A model generated the notes under the pieces. That model was not told the DNA's origin and searched no databases. It worked only from the letters and a program-made list of their open reading frames with translations. From JAUIAI01 sp041396585 (lineage in GTDB: Bacteria; Pseudomonadota; Gammaproteobacteria; Burkholderiales; Burkholderiaceae_E): a stretch of DNA of 64,000 nucleotides. Location of the stretch: the NCBI GenBank assembly GCA_041396585.1, contig JAWKYG010000012.1, positions 116,085-180,084 on the forward strand. Reading direction: 5' to 3'. This document shows positions 25,402-34,298 of this stretch, piece by piece. A program made the translations under genes and the position numbers. Each line of letters starts with the position of its first letter. Position 1 is the first letter of the stretch.

Positions 25402-27316
25402 ACCCACATCGCTGGTCGAGCCCGGGGCGCCCGGGCAGGCTCCGGCGGGCTCCGCGCTGCGGATGATGATGGTCATCCTCGGCGTGGCGCTGGCCGCGTT
25501 CTCGTTGTACACCGCCTACTACGGCGTCTTCCCCGACATGATCCAGCGGCCCGTGCACCTCGGCCTGGTGCTGGTACTGGTGTTCGCCACCCGGGTGCTG
25601 GCACCGGGGCAGGCGGGGCGGGGCCCCGGGCGCGCGGTCTCGCTGATCCTGCTGCTGGTGTCTGTGATCACCATGGGTTATCACGTGGTGTTTCACGACG
25701 AGATCGCCGCCCGCTTCGGCGAGATGACCTCGCTCGAGTTCGCGCTCGGCCTGCTCGCGATCGTCGTTCTGCTCGAAGCCACCCGCCGTTCGATCGGCCC
25801 GGCGATCGTGATTCTGGCGCTGATATTTCTTCTGTACGGCTATTTCGGCGATCTGCTGCCGGGGCTGGCCGGCCACCGCGGCTACTCGATCGAGCGCATG
25901 GTCTCGCAACTCTATCTGGGCGGCGGCGGCATCTTTGGCACCCCTCTCGGGGTGTCGGCCACCTTCGTGATCCTGATCGTGTTGTTCGGCGCGGTGCTCG
26001 AGCAGTCTGGCGCGAGCAAGACGCTGATGGACATCGCCACCGGTCTGACCGGGCGCATGCGCGGCGGGCCGGCCAAGGCCGCGGTGGTCGGCTCCAGCCT
26101 GATGGGCATGATCTCCGGTACCGCGGTCGCCAATGTCCTGACCACCGGCACGATTTCCATTCCGCTGATGCGGCGCAACGGCTACGAGGCGCGCTCGGCC
26201 GGCGCGATCGAGGCCGTGGCCTCGACCGGCGGGCAACTGATGCCGCCGGTCATGGGGGCCGCCGCCTTCCTGATGGCCGACATCACGGAGATCGACTACC
26301 TCGACATCGCGGCCGCCGCCCTGGTGCCGGCATTGGTCTACTACGCGGTGCTGTTCGCGGTCGTGCATTTCGAGGCACGCAAGCTCGGCATCAGCGTGCT
26401 CGAGCGCCATGATCTGCCCTCGGTCCGCCAGGCGCTCGTGCAGGGCGGGCACCTGCTGATCTCGATGGTCATCTTCGTCTGGCTGCTGGTCAACGGCTAT
26501 TCGGTGATGTACTCATCGTTCTGGGCGGTGGTCGCGGGCTTTGCTCTCAGCTATCTGCGCCGCGCCTCGTGGATGACCCCGGCCCGCCTCATCGAGGCGG
26601 CGGTCTCGGCGGCGCAGGCGATCGTGCCCGTGGCCACGGCCTGTGCAACCGCCGGCATCATCATCGGCATCATCACGCTGACCGGGCTGGGTCTGAAGTT
26701 CTCGTCGCTGGTGGTCACGGTCTCTGGCGGCAACCTGCTGGTTGCGCTGATCCTCACAATGATCGCCTCGCTGGTGCTCGGCATGGGCCTGCCCACCGCG
26801 GCCGCCTATATCCTGGTCGCCACCCTGGTCGCGCCCGCGCTGGTCGAACTCGGGGTGAATCTGCTCGCCGCGCATCTGTTCGTGTTCTACGCGGCGATGC
26901 TGTCCTCGATCACGCCCCCGGTCGCATTGGCCGCCTATGCTGCGGCAGGCATCGCCGGCGCCAATCCGGTCGCGATCGCGGTGCAGGCATGCCGCTTCGG
27001 CGCCGCCGCATTCATCGTGCCGTTCTTTTTCGCCTACAACCCGGCCATGCTCGGTGTCGGAGTCTCTGTGCCGATGGTGGTCTGGGCCGGCATGACCGCG
27101 ATTCTCGGCGGCCTGTCGCTGGCGGCGGCGTTGCAGGGCTGGGTCACGCGTCGTCTGTCCTGGCCCGAGCGCATTGCCTTCGCCGCAGTGGCCGCCCTGC
27201 TGATCCACTCGACCTGGACCACCGATGCCGCCGGCATCGCGTTGCTGGCCCTCCTGTCGTGGCGCCAGCGCCAGGCTGGTGACGCGGGGGTTGCGGCGTC
27301 GGAGGGCCCGGGTTAG
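25394..27316 (+). CDS. TRAP transporter permease, fused 4TM/12TM subunits
   Basis: A 640-residue inner-membrane protein joining the small DctQ-like and large DctM-like parts in one chain, the form that goes with TAXI binding proteins. About 16 membrane segments are visible. The conserved DctM stretch GMISGTAVANVLTTGT lies near residue 240, followed by STGGQLMPPVMGAAAF near 278, and a second internal repeat has LVLGMGLPTAAAYILVATLVAP near 460. Transport is driven by an ion gradient, not ATP. It overlaps the ROK gene and is followed after 119 bp by its binding protein. The sulfatases behind it suggest a sulfated or sulfonated solute. Confidence 0.92.
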   Translation: MTEPTSLVEPGAPGQAPAGSALRMMMVILGVALAAFSLYTAYYGVFPDMIQRPVHLGLVLVLVFATRVLAPGQAGRGPGRAVSLILLLVSVITMGYHVVFHDEIAARFGEMTSLEFALGLLAIVVLLEATRRSIGPAIVILALIFLLYGYFGDLLPGLAGHRGYSIERMVSQLYLGGGGIFGTPLGVSATFVILIVLFGAVLEQSGASKTLMDIATGLTGRMRGGPAKAAVVGSSLMGMISGTAVANVLTTGTISIPLMRRNGYEARSAGAIEAVASTGGQLMPPVMGAAAFLMADITEIDYLDIAAAALVPALVYYAVLFAVVHFEARKLGISVLERHDLPSVRQALVQGGHLLISMVIFVWLLVNGYSVMYSSFWAVVAGFALSYLRRASWMTPARLIEAAVSAAQAIVPVATACATAGIIIGIITLTGLGLKFSSLVVTVSGGNLLVALILTMIASLVLGMGLPTAAAYILVATLVAPALVELGVNLLAAHLFVFYAAMLSSITPPVALAAYAAAGIAGANPVAIAVQACRFGAAAFIVPFFFAYNPAMLGVGVSVPMVVWAGMTAILGGLSLAAALQGWVTRRLSWPERIAFAAVAALLIHSTWTTDAAGIALLALLSWRQRQAGDAGVAASEGPG

Positions 27317-27435
27317 CAAGCGAATGCGCGCCGGGAAGCTCATCTGACAGGACACCGGGCGCAAGGAATCGGGTGGTCGGCCGATTCGGCCACCCAAACA
27401 CCATGGCCGCCCAAGCGGTCAGAACGGAGGAAGAC

Positions 27436-28440
27436 ATGAAGAAGCGAACCAAGATGGCGTTTGCGCGCCGCCTGTCACTGGCCGCCGCGCTCGTGCTGGC
27501 ACCGCTGGGCGCCGCCCAGGCGGCAGACGTCAACATTTCGATCGGCTCGTGCCCGGTCGGTTGCACGGCCTACACCTGGGCCGCGGGCATCGCGGATGTC
27601 ATCAATCGCAATATCGAGGGCGTGCGGGTCACCGCCGAGGAGACCAAGGGCTACGTGGTCAACGTGAAGCTGCTGCAGCGTGGCGAACTGGAGGCCTCGA
27701 TGGCGACATCGCTGTCTGCCTATCAGGCCTATGCCGCCACCGGCAACTTCAAGGACGGCGAGAAGGGCCAGATCATGAGCTGGATGGCGATCGTCCCGGT
27801 GGTCATGCACGTGGTCACCCTGGCCGACAGCCCGGTGAAGTCATTGGCCGATCTGAAGGGCAAACGAGTCGGCATGGGCCAGCCCGGGGGCACCTCGATG
27901 CTCGATGCGGACGCGCTCATGGAAACCCTCGGGCTGACCCCCGATCAGGACTTCAAACCCTTCCGCGTGCGCCTGGGCAACATGACCTCCATGCTCGGTG
28001 ACGGCAATCTCGACGTCGCGATCTGGAACGGCAGCTACCCGCTGCCGCCGGTCAAGAAGCTGACCGCCGAGCGCAACATCCGGCTGCTGCCGATCCCGGA
28101 CGATCTCTTTGCCAGGCATCAGGCGGCCAATCCGCCGTACTTCCGGGTTGCTGTGCCGGCCAAGACCTACAAGGGCGTGGACGCGGCCACGCCGTCGTTC
28201 GGTCTGTCCAACGGCCTGGTCATTCTGAAGAAGGTGCCCGAGGATCTCGTCTATCGCATGACCAAGGCGGTGTTCGAGAATCTGGACAAGCTCAAGGGCG
28301 TGCATCCGGCCTTCGGCCGGGTCTCGAAGGAGTCCGTGCTCAACGGTTTTGCCGCGCCGCTGCATCCGGGCGCCCTGCGCTACTACCGCGAGATCGGTGT
28401 GCCGGGGATCGAGGACTTCGTCAAGCGCACCTCGAACTGA
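27436..28440 (+). CDS. TAXI family TRAP transporter solute-binding protein
   Basis: A 334-residue periplasmic protein with a clear signal peptide (MKKRTKMAF, hydrophobic core, cleavage after AAQAA near residue 30). The start at ATG 27436 has GGAGGAAG just upstream. The mature sequence begins DVNISIGSCPVGCTAYTWA and carries TAXI-family blocks for binding and hinge: SLADLKGKRVGMGQPGGTSML and NLDVAIWNGSYPLP. The usual TAXI first motif (GT-G--GVYYPLG) is replaced by a Cys-containing form SCPVGCTAYTW; the two cysteines could form a disulfide. It works with the fused permease upstream. It is followed one base later by a sulfatase, so solute capture and ester hydrolysis are cotranscribed. Confidence 0.88.
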   Translation: MKKRTKMAFARRLSLAAALVLAPLGAAQAADVNISIGSCPVGCTAYTWAAGIADVINRNIEGVRVTAEETKGYVVNVKLLQRGELEASMATSLSAYQAYAATGNFKDGEKGQIMSWMAIVPVVMHVVTLADSPVKSLADLKGKRVGMGQPGGTSMLDADALMETLGLTPDQDFKPFRVRLGNMTSMLGDGNLDVAIWNGSYPLPPVKKLTAERNIRLLPIPDDLFARHQAANPPYFRVAVPAKTYKGVDAATPSFGLSNGLVILKKVPEDLVYRMTKAVFENLDKLKGVHPAFGRVSKESVLNGFAAPLHPGALRYYREIGVPGIEDFVKRTSN

Positions 28441-28441
28441 G

Positions 28442-29947
28442 ATGGCGCAGCGTCCGAACATCCTGCTGATCATGACCGATCAGCAGCGCGCCGACACGAT
28501 CGGCGCGCTGGGCAGCCCGTGGGCGATCACGCCGTGTCTGGATGCGCTGGCCGGCGCCGGTGTGGCCTTCACCGAGTGCTTCGTGACCTCGCCGGTGTGT
28601 GTTTCATCGCGCGCCAGTCTGTTCAACGGGGTGTACCCGCACGGCACCCAGGTGTACACCAACTTCGAGCCCTGGCAGCCCAGTTGGGTTCGGACGCTCG
28701 CCGACGCCGGTCATCACTGCGTGAATATCGGCAAGATGCACATCAATCCCTACGATGCCGCCGGTGGCTTTCATCAGCGTTTCGTGGTGGAGAACAAAGA
28801 CCGGCCGCTGTTTCTCGATGAGCATGAGCGCGCGTTCTACGACGAATGGGACAAGTCGCTGAAGGCGGCCGGGCAGGTCAAGCCGTCGCGCTACACCCGC
28901 TCGCAGGCCGACCCGGAGGGTTTTCTGTCGGCGCTGGGCTGCTTCGAATGGGAGCTGGACGAGCACTTCCATCCGGATGTCTTCATCGGCGAGACCGCCG
29001 CCTGGTGGCTGCAGGACCGGCGGGCCGAGTCGCCGTTCTTCCTGCAGGTGGGCTTTCCGGGCCCGCATCCGCCGTATGATCCGCCCGCCCGCTGGCTGGA
29101 GCGATATGCCGATCTCGATCTGCCGCTGTCACCGGCCGATGCGGCCGAGCTCGCCGCCCAGCCATCGATGCATGCGGCGCTGCGCGACACGATGATCCGC
29201 TTCAACATCGATTCGGTGGCCTGGCGCGAGAACCTGAGTCGTGATGATCTGCTGCGCCTGCGGCGCCATTATCTGGCCAATGTGTCATTGATCGATGCCC
29301 AGGTGGCGCGGATTCTGGCCGTGCTGCAGGCTCGCGGCCAGCTCGAGAACACGCTGGTCTTGTTCACCTCCGATCATGCCGATGCGTTGGGCGAGCACGG
29401 CCACATCCAGAAATGGACGATGTACGACAGCGTGAACCGGGTGCCGCTGATCGCCCGTCTGCCCGCGCAGTCCATGCTGGGCACGCATGCCGATGCCCCG
29501 CGTGGCCTGGTGTGCTCGCGGCCGGTGCAGATGATGGATCTCGCGCCCACGATTCTGCAGTTCGCCGGCATCGAGCCGCCGCCGCATTGGGAGGCCCGTT
29601 CGCTGGCCGGCATGCTGACCAGCGGCGACGAAAGCGCGAGCGAGTTTCGCGAGCATGTCTATGGCGAGCTCTCGCGCGATCATATCCAGTCATCGGCCGA
29701 ACACATGATCATGCGCCGCGATCGCAATCTCAAGTTCGTGATCTATCCGGGCACGCGCGAGGGTGAGATCTACGACCTCGGCGAAGACCCGGGCGAGACG
29801 CGCAACCGCTGGCATGATCCGGCATTCGCGGCGCGCCGCGACCGTGCCGTTGCCGAGATCCTCGAATGGTCGGTGCTTGGCACCTATCGTGCGCATCGCC
29901 GCCCCGCGCCGCGACCGCAGGGCCCGATGAAGATCGCCCGTAACTAA
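28442..29947 (+). CDS. Sulfatase (alkaline phosphatase superfamily) with noncanonical CxSxR motif
   Basis: A 501-residue type I sulfatase-fold hydrolase without signal peptide, hence cytoplasmic. Metal-site residues are in place: MTDQQRAD at residues 11-18, TSDHADALGEHG near 303, and the PFFLQVGFPGPHPPYD segment near 200. The residue that becomes formylglycine should lie in C-x-P/A-x-R; here residues 53-57 read CVSSR, with Ser in third place. That could hamper maturation by the formylglycine enzyme, or the protein may be a phospho- or arylester hydrolase using unmodified Cys. The gene starts one base after the TAXI gene stop and is followed by choline-sulfatase 47 bp later. Confidence 0.88.
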   Translation: MAQRPNILLIMTDQQRADTIGALGSPWAITPCLDALAGAGVAFTECFVTSPVCVSSRASLFNGVYPHGTQVYTNFEPWQPSWVRTLADAGHHCVNIGKMHINPYDAAGGFHQRFVVENKDRPLFLDEHERAFYDEWDKSLKAAGQVKPSRYTRSQADPEGFLSALGCFEWELDEHFHPDVFIGETAAWWLQDRRAESPFFLQVGFPGPHPPYDPPARWLERYADLDLPLSPADAAELAAQPSMHAALRDTMIRFNIDSVAWRENLSRDDLLRLRRHYLANVSLIDAQVARILAVLQARGQLENTLVLFTSDHADALGEHGHIQKWTMYDSVNRVPLIARLPAQSMLGTHADAPRGLVCSRPVQMMDLAPTILQFAGIEPPPHWEARSLAGMLTSGDESASEFREHVYGELSRDHIQSSAEHMIMRRDRNLKFVIYPGTREGEIYDLGEDPGETRNRWHDPAFAARRDRAVAEILEWSVLGTYRAHRRPAPRPQGPMKIARN

Positions 29948-29994
29948 GCCTTTCATCCGGGCCGAAGGGCCCTCACCGAACCGGAGACCAAGCC

Positions 29995-31596
29995 GTGACC
30001 TCCCAGCCCAACATCCTGGTGATTCAGGCCGATCAGCTCACCGCCAAGGTGTTGCCGATGTACGGCCACGCGTTGGTGCAGACGCCGCATCTGAGCGCAC
30101 TCGCCGAGCGTGGCGTCACCTTTCTGAATGCCTACTGCAACAACCCGGTGTGCGGGCCCTCGCGCGGCGCGATGCTCACCGGGCGCCTGTCCTCGGCCGT
30201 GGGCAGCTATGACAACGCTGGTGACTTCCCGTCTTCCACGCTCACGCTGGCCCACTATCTGCGTCACCAGGGCTATCGCACCTGCCTGTCGGGCAAGATG
30301 CATTTCACCGGGGCCGAGCAGCTGCACGGTTTCGAGGAGCGCGTCACCACCGATATCTATCCGTCCGATTTTGGCTGGACCGCCGATTGGTCGCGCACCG
30401 ATCAGCCCTATGCGCCTTCGCGGATGAGCCTGCGCTCGATCGTCGAGGCCGGTCTGTGCGAGCGCAATCTGCAGATCGACTATGACGAGGAGGTCTGTTA
30501 TCACGCCGAGCAGTGGCTCTGGGATCATGTGCGCAGCGGCGACGATCGGCCGTTCATGCTCTGGGCCTCGTTCACGCATCCGCACAATCCGTTCGTCACC
30601 ACCAAGCCGTTCTGGGATCTGTATGCGCACGACCAGATCGATCTGCCGCGGGTGCCGTTCATCCCGATCGAGCAGCGCGATCCGTGGTCGAGGCGCTATG
30701 CCTACACGATCCGCTGCGACGAGCACGACATCAGCGAGGAGCATATCCGCACCGCGCGTCACGCCTACTACGCGATGACCTCGTATTTCGATTCGCTGGT
30801 CGGCCGGCTGCTGAAAACGCTCGATGGTGTCGGCCTGACCGGGCGCACCTATGTGTTCATCGTCTCCGACCACGGCGAGATGCTCGGCGAGCGGGGCTCG
30901 TGGTTCAAGTTCCAGCCGTTCGAGTGGTCGGTACGCGTTCCGATGATCGCGGCCGGGCCCGGTGTGTCGGCGGGCCGCGTCGAAGAGCGCGGCGTCTCCC
31001 TGATGGATCTTCTGCCCACCTTCAATGATCTGATCACCGACGGTCGGGGCATCGAACCCATCGACCCGATCGACGGCCGCAGCATGGCGGCAATGATGCA
31101 CGGGGAGGATCAGACCCGCGGTGACGATGTCATGATGGAGTTTCTCGGCGAGGGCGTCTATGCGCCGGCCATCATGCTGCGCCTGGACGGATTCAAGTAC
31201 GTCTATTGCCGCAATGATCCGCCGATGCTGTTCGATCTGAACCGGGATCCGGATGAGGTCACGAATCGGGCCGGGCGGCCCGAGCATGCACAGACCGAGG
31301 CGCGGCTGCATGCCGAGGTCATGAGCCGCTGGGACTACGACCGCATCGATCAGGAGATCCGCCAGTCGCAGCGGCGGCGTCTGTTTGCGCAGGAGGCCTT
31401 GTTGCAGGGCAGGTTCACGCCCTGGGATTTCGAGCCGAAGGTGGAATCGGCCCGCCGCTATGTGCGCGGTGCGGTGGATCCGAACACCACGGCCACGAAA
31501 TCGAAGGCCCGGTTCCCGTTCGTCGAGGAGGTGCGCCCGCATCATCCGCGCGATCCCGCTGCCAAGCTCGATCTCAGCCCTCCGGACAAGGCCTGA
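29995..31596 (+). CDS. betC: Choline-sulfatase
   Basis: A 533-residue cytoplasmic sulfatase that splits choline-O-sulfate into choline and sulfate. The canonical CGPSR formylglycine motif is at residues 53-57. Family-specific stretches include GSYDNAGDFPSSTLTLAHYL near 75, LSGKMHFTGAEQLHGFEER near 98, TTDIYPSDFGWTADW near 118 and FIVSDHGEMLGERGSWFK near 285. The C-terminal extension (FTPWDFEPKVESARRYV onward) is the choline-sulfatase C-terminal domain. Start is GTG 29995 with GGAG nine bases before. No betAB or betaine genes are present here, so the fate of choline is encoded elsewhere. It is the last gene of the ROK-TRAP operon, which hints that choline-O-sulfate or a related ester is the transported solute. 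Confidence 0.9.
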   Translation: MTSQPNILVIQADQLTAKVLPMYGHALVQTPHLSALAERGVTFLNAYCNNPVCGPSRGAMLTGRLSSAVGSYDNAGDFPSSTLTLAHYLRHQGYRTCLSGKMHFTGAEQLHGFEERVTTDIYPSDFGWTADWSRTDQPYAPSRMSLRSIVEAGLCERNLQIDYDEEVCYHAEQWLWDHVRSGDDRPFMLWASFTHPHNPFVTTKPFWDLYAHDQIDLPRVPFIPIEQRDPWSRRYAYTIRCDEHDISEEHIRTARHAYYAMTSYFDSLVGRLLKTLDGVGLTGRTYVFIVSDHGEMLGERGSWFKFQPFEWSVRVPMIAAGPGVSAGRVEERGVSLMDLLPTFNDLITDGRGIEPIDPIDGRSMAAMMHGEDQTRGDDVMMEFLGEGVYAPAIMLRLDGFKYVYCRNDPPMLFDLNRDPDEVTNRAGRPEHAQTEARLHAEVMSRWDYDRIDQEIRQSQRRRLFAQEALLQGRFTPWDFEPKVESARRYVRGAVDPNTTATKSKARFPFVEEVRPHHPRDPAAKLDLSPPDKA

Positions 31597-31677
31597 GCCC
31601 GTTGGCCGGGGGTGCCGCAGGTTGCGGGTCAGCCCCAGCCGCGGCGAGGCGCCGACCCTGGCCGCGGTGACCCAGCC

Positions 31678-31705
31678 GCCCCGTGGTGCGTGCGCACCAT
31701 GGGGC
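31678..31705. terminator. Strong hairpin between convergent genes
   Basis: GCCCCGTGGTGCG pairs with the following GCACCATGGGGC (about 12 bp, one G-T pair) across a very small loop. It sits between the ends of betC and the secreted cyclase gene and probably ends transcription from both sides, though no clear T run is present. Confidence 0.55.
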
Positions 31706-31719
31706 GATGCTGCGTCGAC

Positions 31720-32775
31720 TCAGTACAGCGCCATTGGATTACCCGGCGAGCCGGTGGCGCCCTTCATCTTCAGCGGCGCCCAGACGAACAGGAACTCATA
31801 GGCCTTGTCCGCCACCAGTTGCGAGAGATCCAGGTTTTCGAGGTTCCAGATCCCGCGCTTGGTCTGCAGCTTGATGTGGCATTCGAACGGTTGCGGCGTT
31901 TCGCCACCCGCGCCCTTGCCCACGGCCTCCGTGGCCCAGGTATCGGAACCGGTCAGGATGATCTTCTGCCCGGCCATGTAGTCGCAGGCCGAGATCCCGA
32001 AGCCGGGCTCGCCGGCGTTGAAGCTGGCCACCCGCTTGGCCTTCTCCGCGGCATCGAACTTGTCCCAGTCTTTCGGATGCCAGATGTTGCCGTGGCCGGT
32101 GTACAGAAACACGCAGTCGCCTTCACCGATCGGCGCGATGCCCTGCTTCTTGACCATTTCCTGGACATCCTTGGCGGTGATGATGCCGGGATCATCGGGG
32201 CTGTTCTCCGTGGGAATCGGCAGTTGTCCGCCGCGATGGGCGACCGCGTCCAGCAACACGCCACGACAGACGAAGCCCTTCTGGCCGACATGCTCCACAC
32301 CGAGCGGACCCATGCCGTATGCCGTCACATTGCTGTCTTCGAGGAAGCGGCCGTTATAGAAGAACATGCCCTTGGAGGTGATCACGCCGATGTGACCGGG
32401 GCCGTCGAACTGGGTGCCGATCTGGCCGATCTCGGTGGCCAGGTATTCATCGTTATAGACCAGTTGCTGGCCGCCGAACGGGCCGCCGGTGGGCAGGCCG
32501 GGAATGGTCATGCGCCAGCCGCGGCTGCCGAACGCAGGGGCATCGCCGGCATAGACCTTGCCCAGCGTGGCCACCTTGCCTTGCTTGACCAAGCCGACCG
32601 CCTTCATCACGATCTCCGGCGTGGTGCGATTGACCGCGCCGGCCATGTCGTCTGCGCCCCATTCGGTCGGGGCCCATTTCTGGGTCAGGGGTTCGTCGTT
32701 CACGTCGGCCGCCTGCGCGCCGAACGGGGTGGCCAAAGCGACTGCCATGGCCGCAGTCAGGGCTGCAATCCGCAT
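31720..32775 (-). CDS. Secreted cyclase family protein
   Basis: A 351-residue cyclase/metal-dependent hydrolase with a signal peptide (MRIAALTAAMAVALA, cleavage after AQA near residue 22), so it is periplasmic. It belongs to the same broad family as the broken genes at 1870 and 57098: WGADDMAGAVNRTTPE near the mature N-terminus, IGTQFDGPGHIG near 118 (in the place of the metal-binding H-x-G-T-H-x-D region), and DCVFLYTGHGNIWH near 218. The substrate is unknown. It is convergent with betC and divergent from the MFS carrier at 32937, with which it shares a 161 bp control region; the pair may import and hydrolyse one compound. Confidence 0.85.
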   Translation of the reverse strand: MRIAALTAAMAVALATPFGAQAADVNDEPLTQKWAPTEWGADDMAGAVNRTTPEIVMKAVGLVKQGKVATLGKVYAGDAPAFGSRGWRMTIPGLPTGGPFGGQQLVYNDEYLATEIGQIGTQFDGPGHIGVITSKGMFFYNGRFLEDSNVTAYGMGPLGVEHVGQKGFVCRGVLLDAVAHRGGQLPIPTENSPDDPGIITAKDVQEMVKKQGIAPIGEGDCVFLYTGHGNIWHPKDWDKFDAAEKAKRVASFNAGEPGFGISACDYMAGQKIILTGSDTWATEAVGKGAGGETPQPFECHIKLQTKRGIWNLENLDLSQLVADKAYEFLFVWAPLKMKGATGSPGNPMALY

Positions 32776-32936
32776 CGTCTCTCTCCTTGTTGTGGCCTCG
32801 GGCTCGAGGCCGAGTGAGCGGGCAGCATAGCAACCTCGAACCCATATCTCAAGGGCGATCGCGATGGCGCGCGAATCCTGCTAGATTTGTCGGCTTGGCG
32901 TTCGCCGAGTGCGCCCGATACCGATCTGGAGACCCC

Positions 32937-34217
32937 ATGTTCGCAGCCGCCCGCGATGCTGCCGTCGCGCGTATACGCCCCCGCTTCTTCTATGGCTGGA
33001 TCGTTCTCTGCGTGACGGGCCTGGCGTTGTTCGTGACCGGCCCGGGGCAATCGCACACCTTCAGTGTGTTCGTCGGGCCGATCGGCGCCGATCTCGGCCT
33101 GAGCAAGTCACAGATAGCCTCGGCCTATGGTTTTGCCACGCTGGTCGCCGCCTTTCTCCTGCCGCAGATGGGCAAGCTGGTCGATCGTTTCGGCCCGCGC
33201 CGGATGCTCGTGGTCATTACCGTGTTGCTGGGCCTGGCCTGTCTGGCCTTTGGCGCGGTAGGCGGGCTGATCACGCTGACGATCGGCTTTGGTGCGCTGC
33301 GCTTCCTCGGGCAGGGCTCGATGATGCTGGGCAGCGCCAACCTGACCGCGCAATGGTTCAGTCGCAAGCGCGGCTTCGCGCTCAGCCTGATGGTGTTGGG
33401 CTTTGCGCTGTCCATGGCGGTACACCCACCGCTGGGTGAATGGCTGATCAAGCAGTATGGCTGGCGTTGGGCCTGGGTAGTGCTCGGGCTGATGACCTGG
33501 ATCCTGCTGCTGCCACCGCTGTTGCTGCTGGTGATCAATCGTCCGGAAGATGTCGGTCTGCGCCCCGATGGCGACGCGGCACCGGCCAGTGGCCAGGCCG
33601 AACCCGAGATCGATGGCCTCGATCTCAAGCAAGGTCTGCGCACGCCGGCTTTCTATCTGCTGATGCTGGGTTGGTTCGCGATCGCGATGCTGGTCACCAC
33701 CCTGCATTTCTATCAGGTTTCCATTCTCAATCACATCGGCGTCGGTCGCGAGATCGCGGCCCGTGTGTTCCCGGTGGCCGCGCTGGCAATGGTGATCACG
33801 ATGCCCTTCGTAGGGCGCATGTTCGATCGCTTCAAGACCCGCTACGTGTTCGCGGCGGGCCTGTCCATGCTGGCGCTCGCACTGGTGTCGATCACCTTCG
33901 TCACCGATCTCACCGGCGCGATTCTCTATGCGATCGTGTTCGGCATTACCAATGCGTTCAGCATGACGATGTTCGGCTATCTGATGCCGCGCTACTTCGG
34001 TCGCAAGCATCTGGGCTCGGTGCAGGGCGCGGGGCAGATGGTGGCGGTGGTCGGCGCCTCGCTCGGCCCGCTGCCGGTCGGCCTGGCCTTCGACTACCTC
34101 GGCAGCCCGCTGCTGACCCTGCGTCTGCTCGCCATCTACCCGGTGGTCGCTGCGGTCGTCGCGGTCATGTTCCTGCGCACGCCGTCAGGGGTCAGCCACC
34201 CCGAGTATCTCGAGTAG
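32937..34217 (+). CDS. MFS transporter (monocarboxylate/OFA-like)
   Basis: A 426-residue inner-membrane carrier with 12 predicted membrane segments. The opening FFYGWIVLCVTGLALFVTGPG and the block KSQIASAYGFATL resemble MFS carriers of carboxylates. The loop 2-3 MFS signature appears as GKLVDRFGPRRM near residue 82, and its weaker second copy as GRMFDRFKTRYV near 300. ATG 32937 was preferred to a start 150 bp upstream because the membrane domain begins shortly after it. It is divergent from the secreted cyclase, suggesting functional linkage, but the substrate cannot be read from the sequence. Confidence 0.88.
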   Translation: MFAAARDAAVARIRPRFFYGWIVLCVTGLALFVTGPGQSHTFSVFVGPIGADLGLSKSQIASAYGFATLVAAFLLPQMGKLVDRFGPRRMLVVITVLLGLACLAFGAVGGLITLTIGFGALRFLGQGSMMLGSANLTAQWFSRKRGFALSLMVLGFALSMAVHPPLGEWLIKQYGWRWAWVVLGLMTWILLLPPLLLLVINRPEDVGLRPDGDAAPASGQAEPEIDGLDLKQGLRTPAFYLLMLGWFAIAMLVTTLHFYQVSILNHIGVGREIAARVFPVAALAMVITMPFVGRMFDRFKTRYVFAAGLSMLALALVSITFVTDLTGAILYAIVFGITNAFSMTMFGYLMPRYFGRKHLGSVQGAGQMVAVVGASLGPLPVGLAFDYLGSPLLTLRLLAIYPVVAAVVAVMFLRTPSGVSHPEYLE

Positions 34218-34247
34218 CGGCTCCACGCGTGCCAGGCCGCAGCAATG

Positions 34248-34271
34248 AAAAGGGGCCGGTTGCCCGGCCCC
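34248..34271 (-). terminator. Rho-independent terminator of the DUF945 gene
   Basis: On the minus strand GGGGCCGG, loop GCAA, CCGGCCCC forms a perfect 8-bp stem followed by TTTT. It lies 28 bases after the stop of the DUF945 gene, and could also stop plus-strand transcripts of the MFS gene. Confidence 0.8.
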
Positions 34272-34298
34272 GCAGAACACTGGCTCAGCGCCGTCCGA

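Noticed and set aside
29953..31545. 530-codon minus-strand frame opposite choline-sulfatase
   Set aside because: Antisense of betC with no recognisable domain; betC has complete family motifs.
31612..32817. 401-codon plus-strand frame opposite the secreted cyclase
   Set aside because: Shadow of a gene with signal peptide and family motifs on the other strand.
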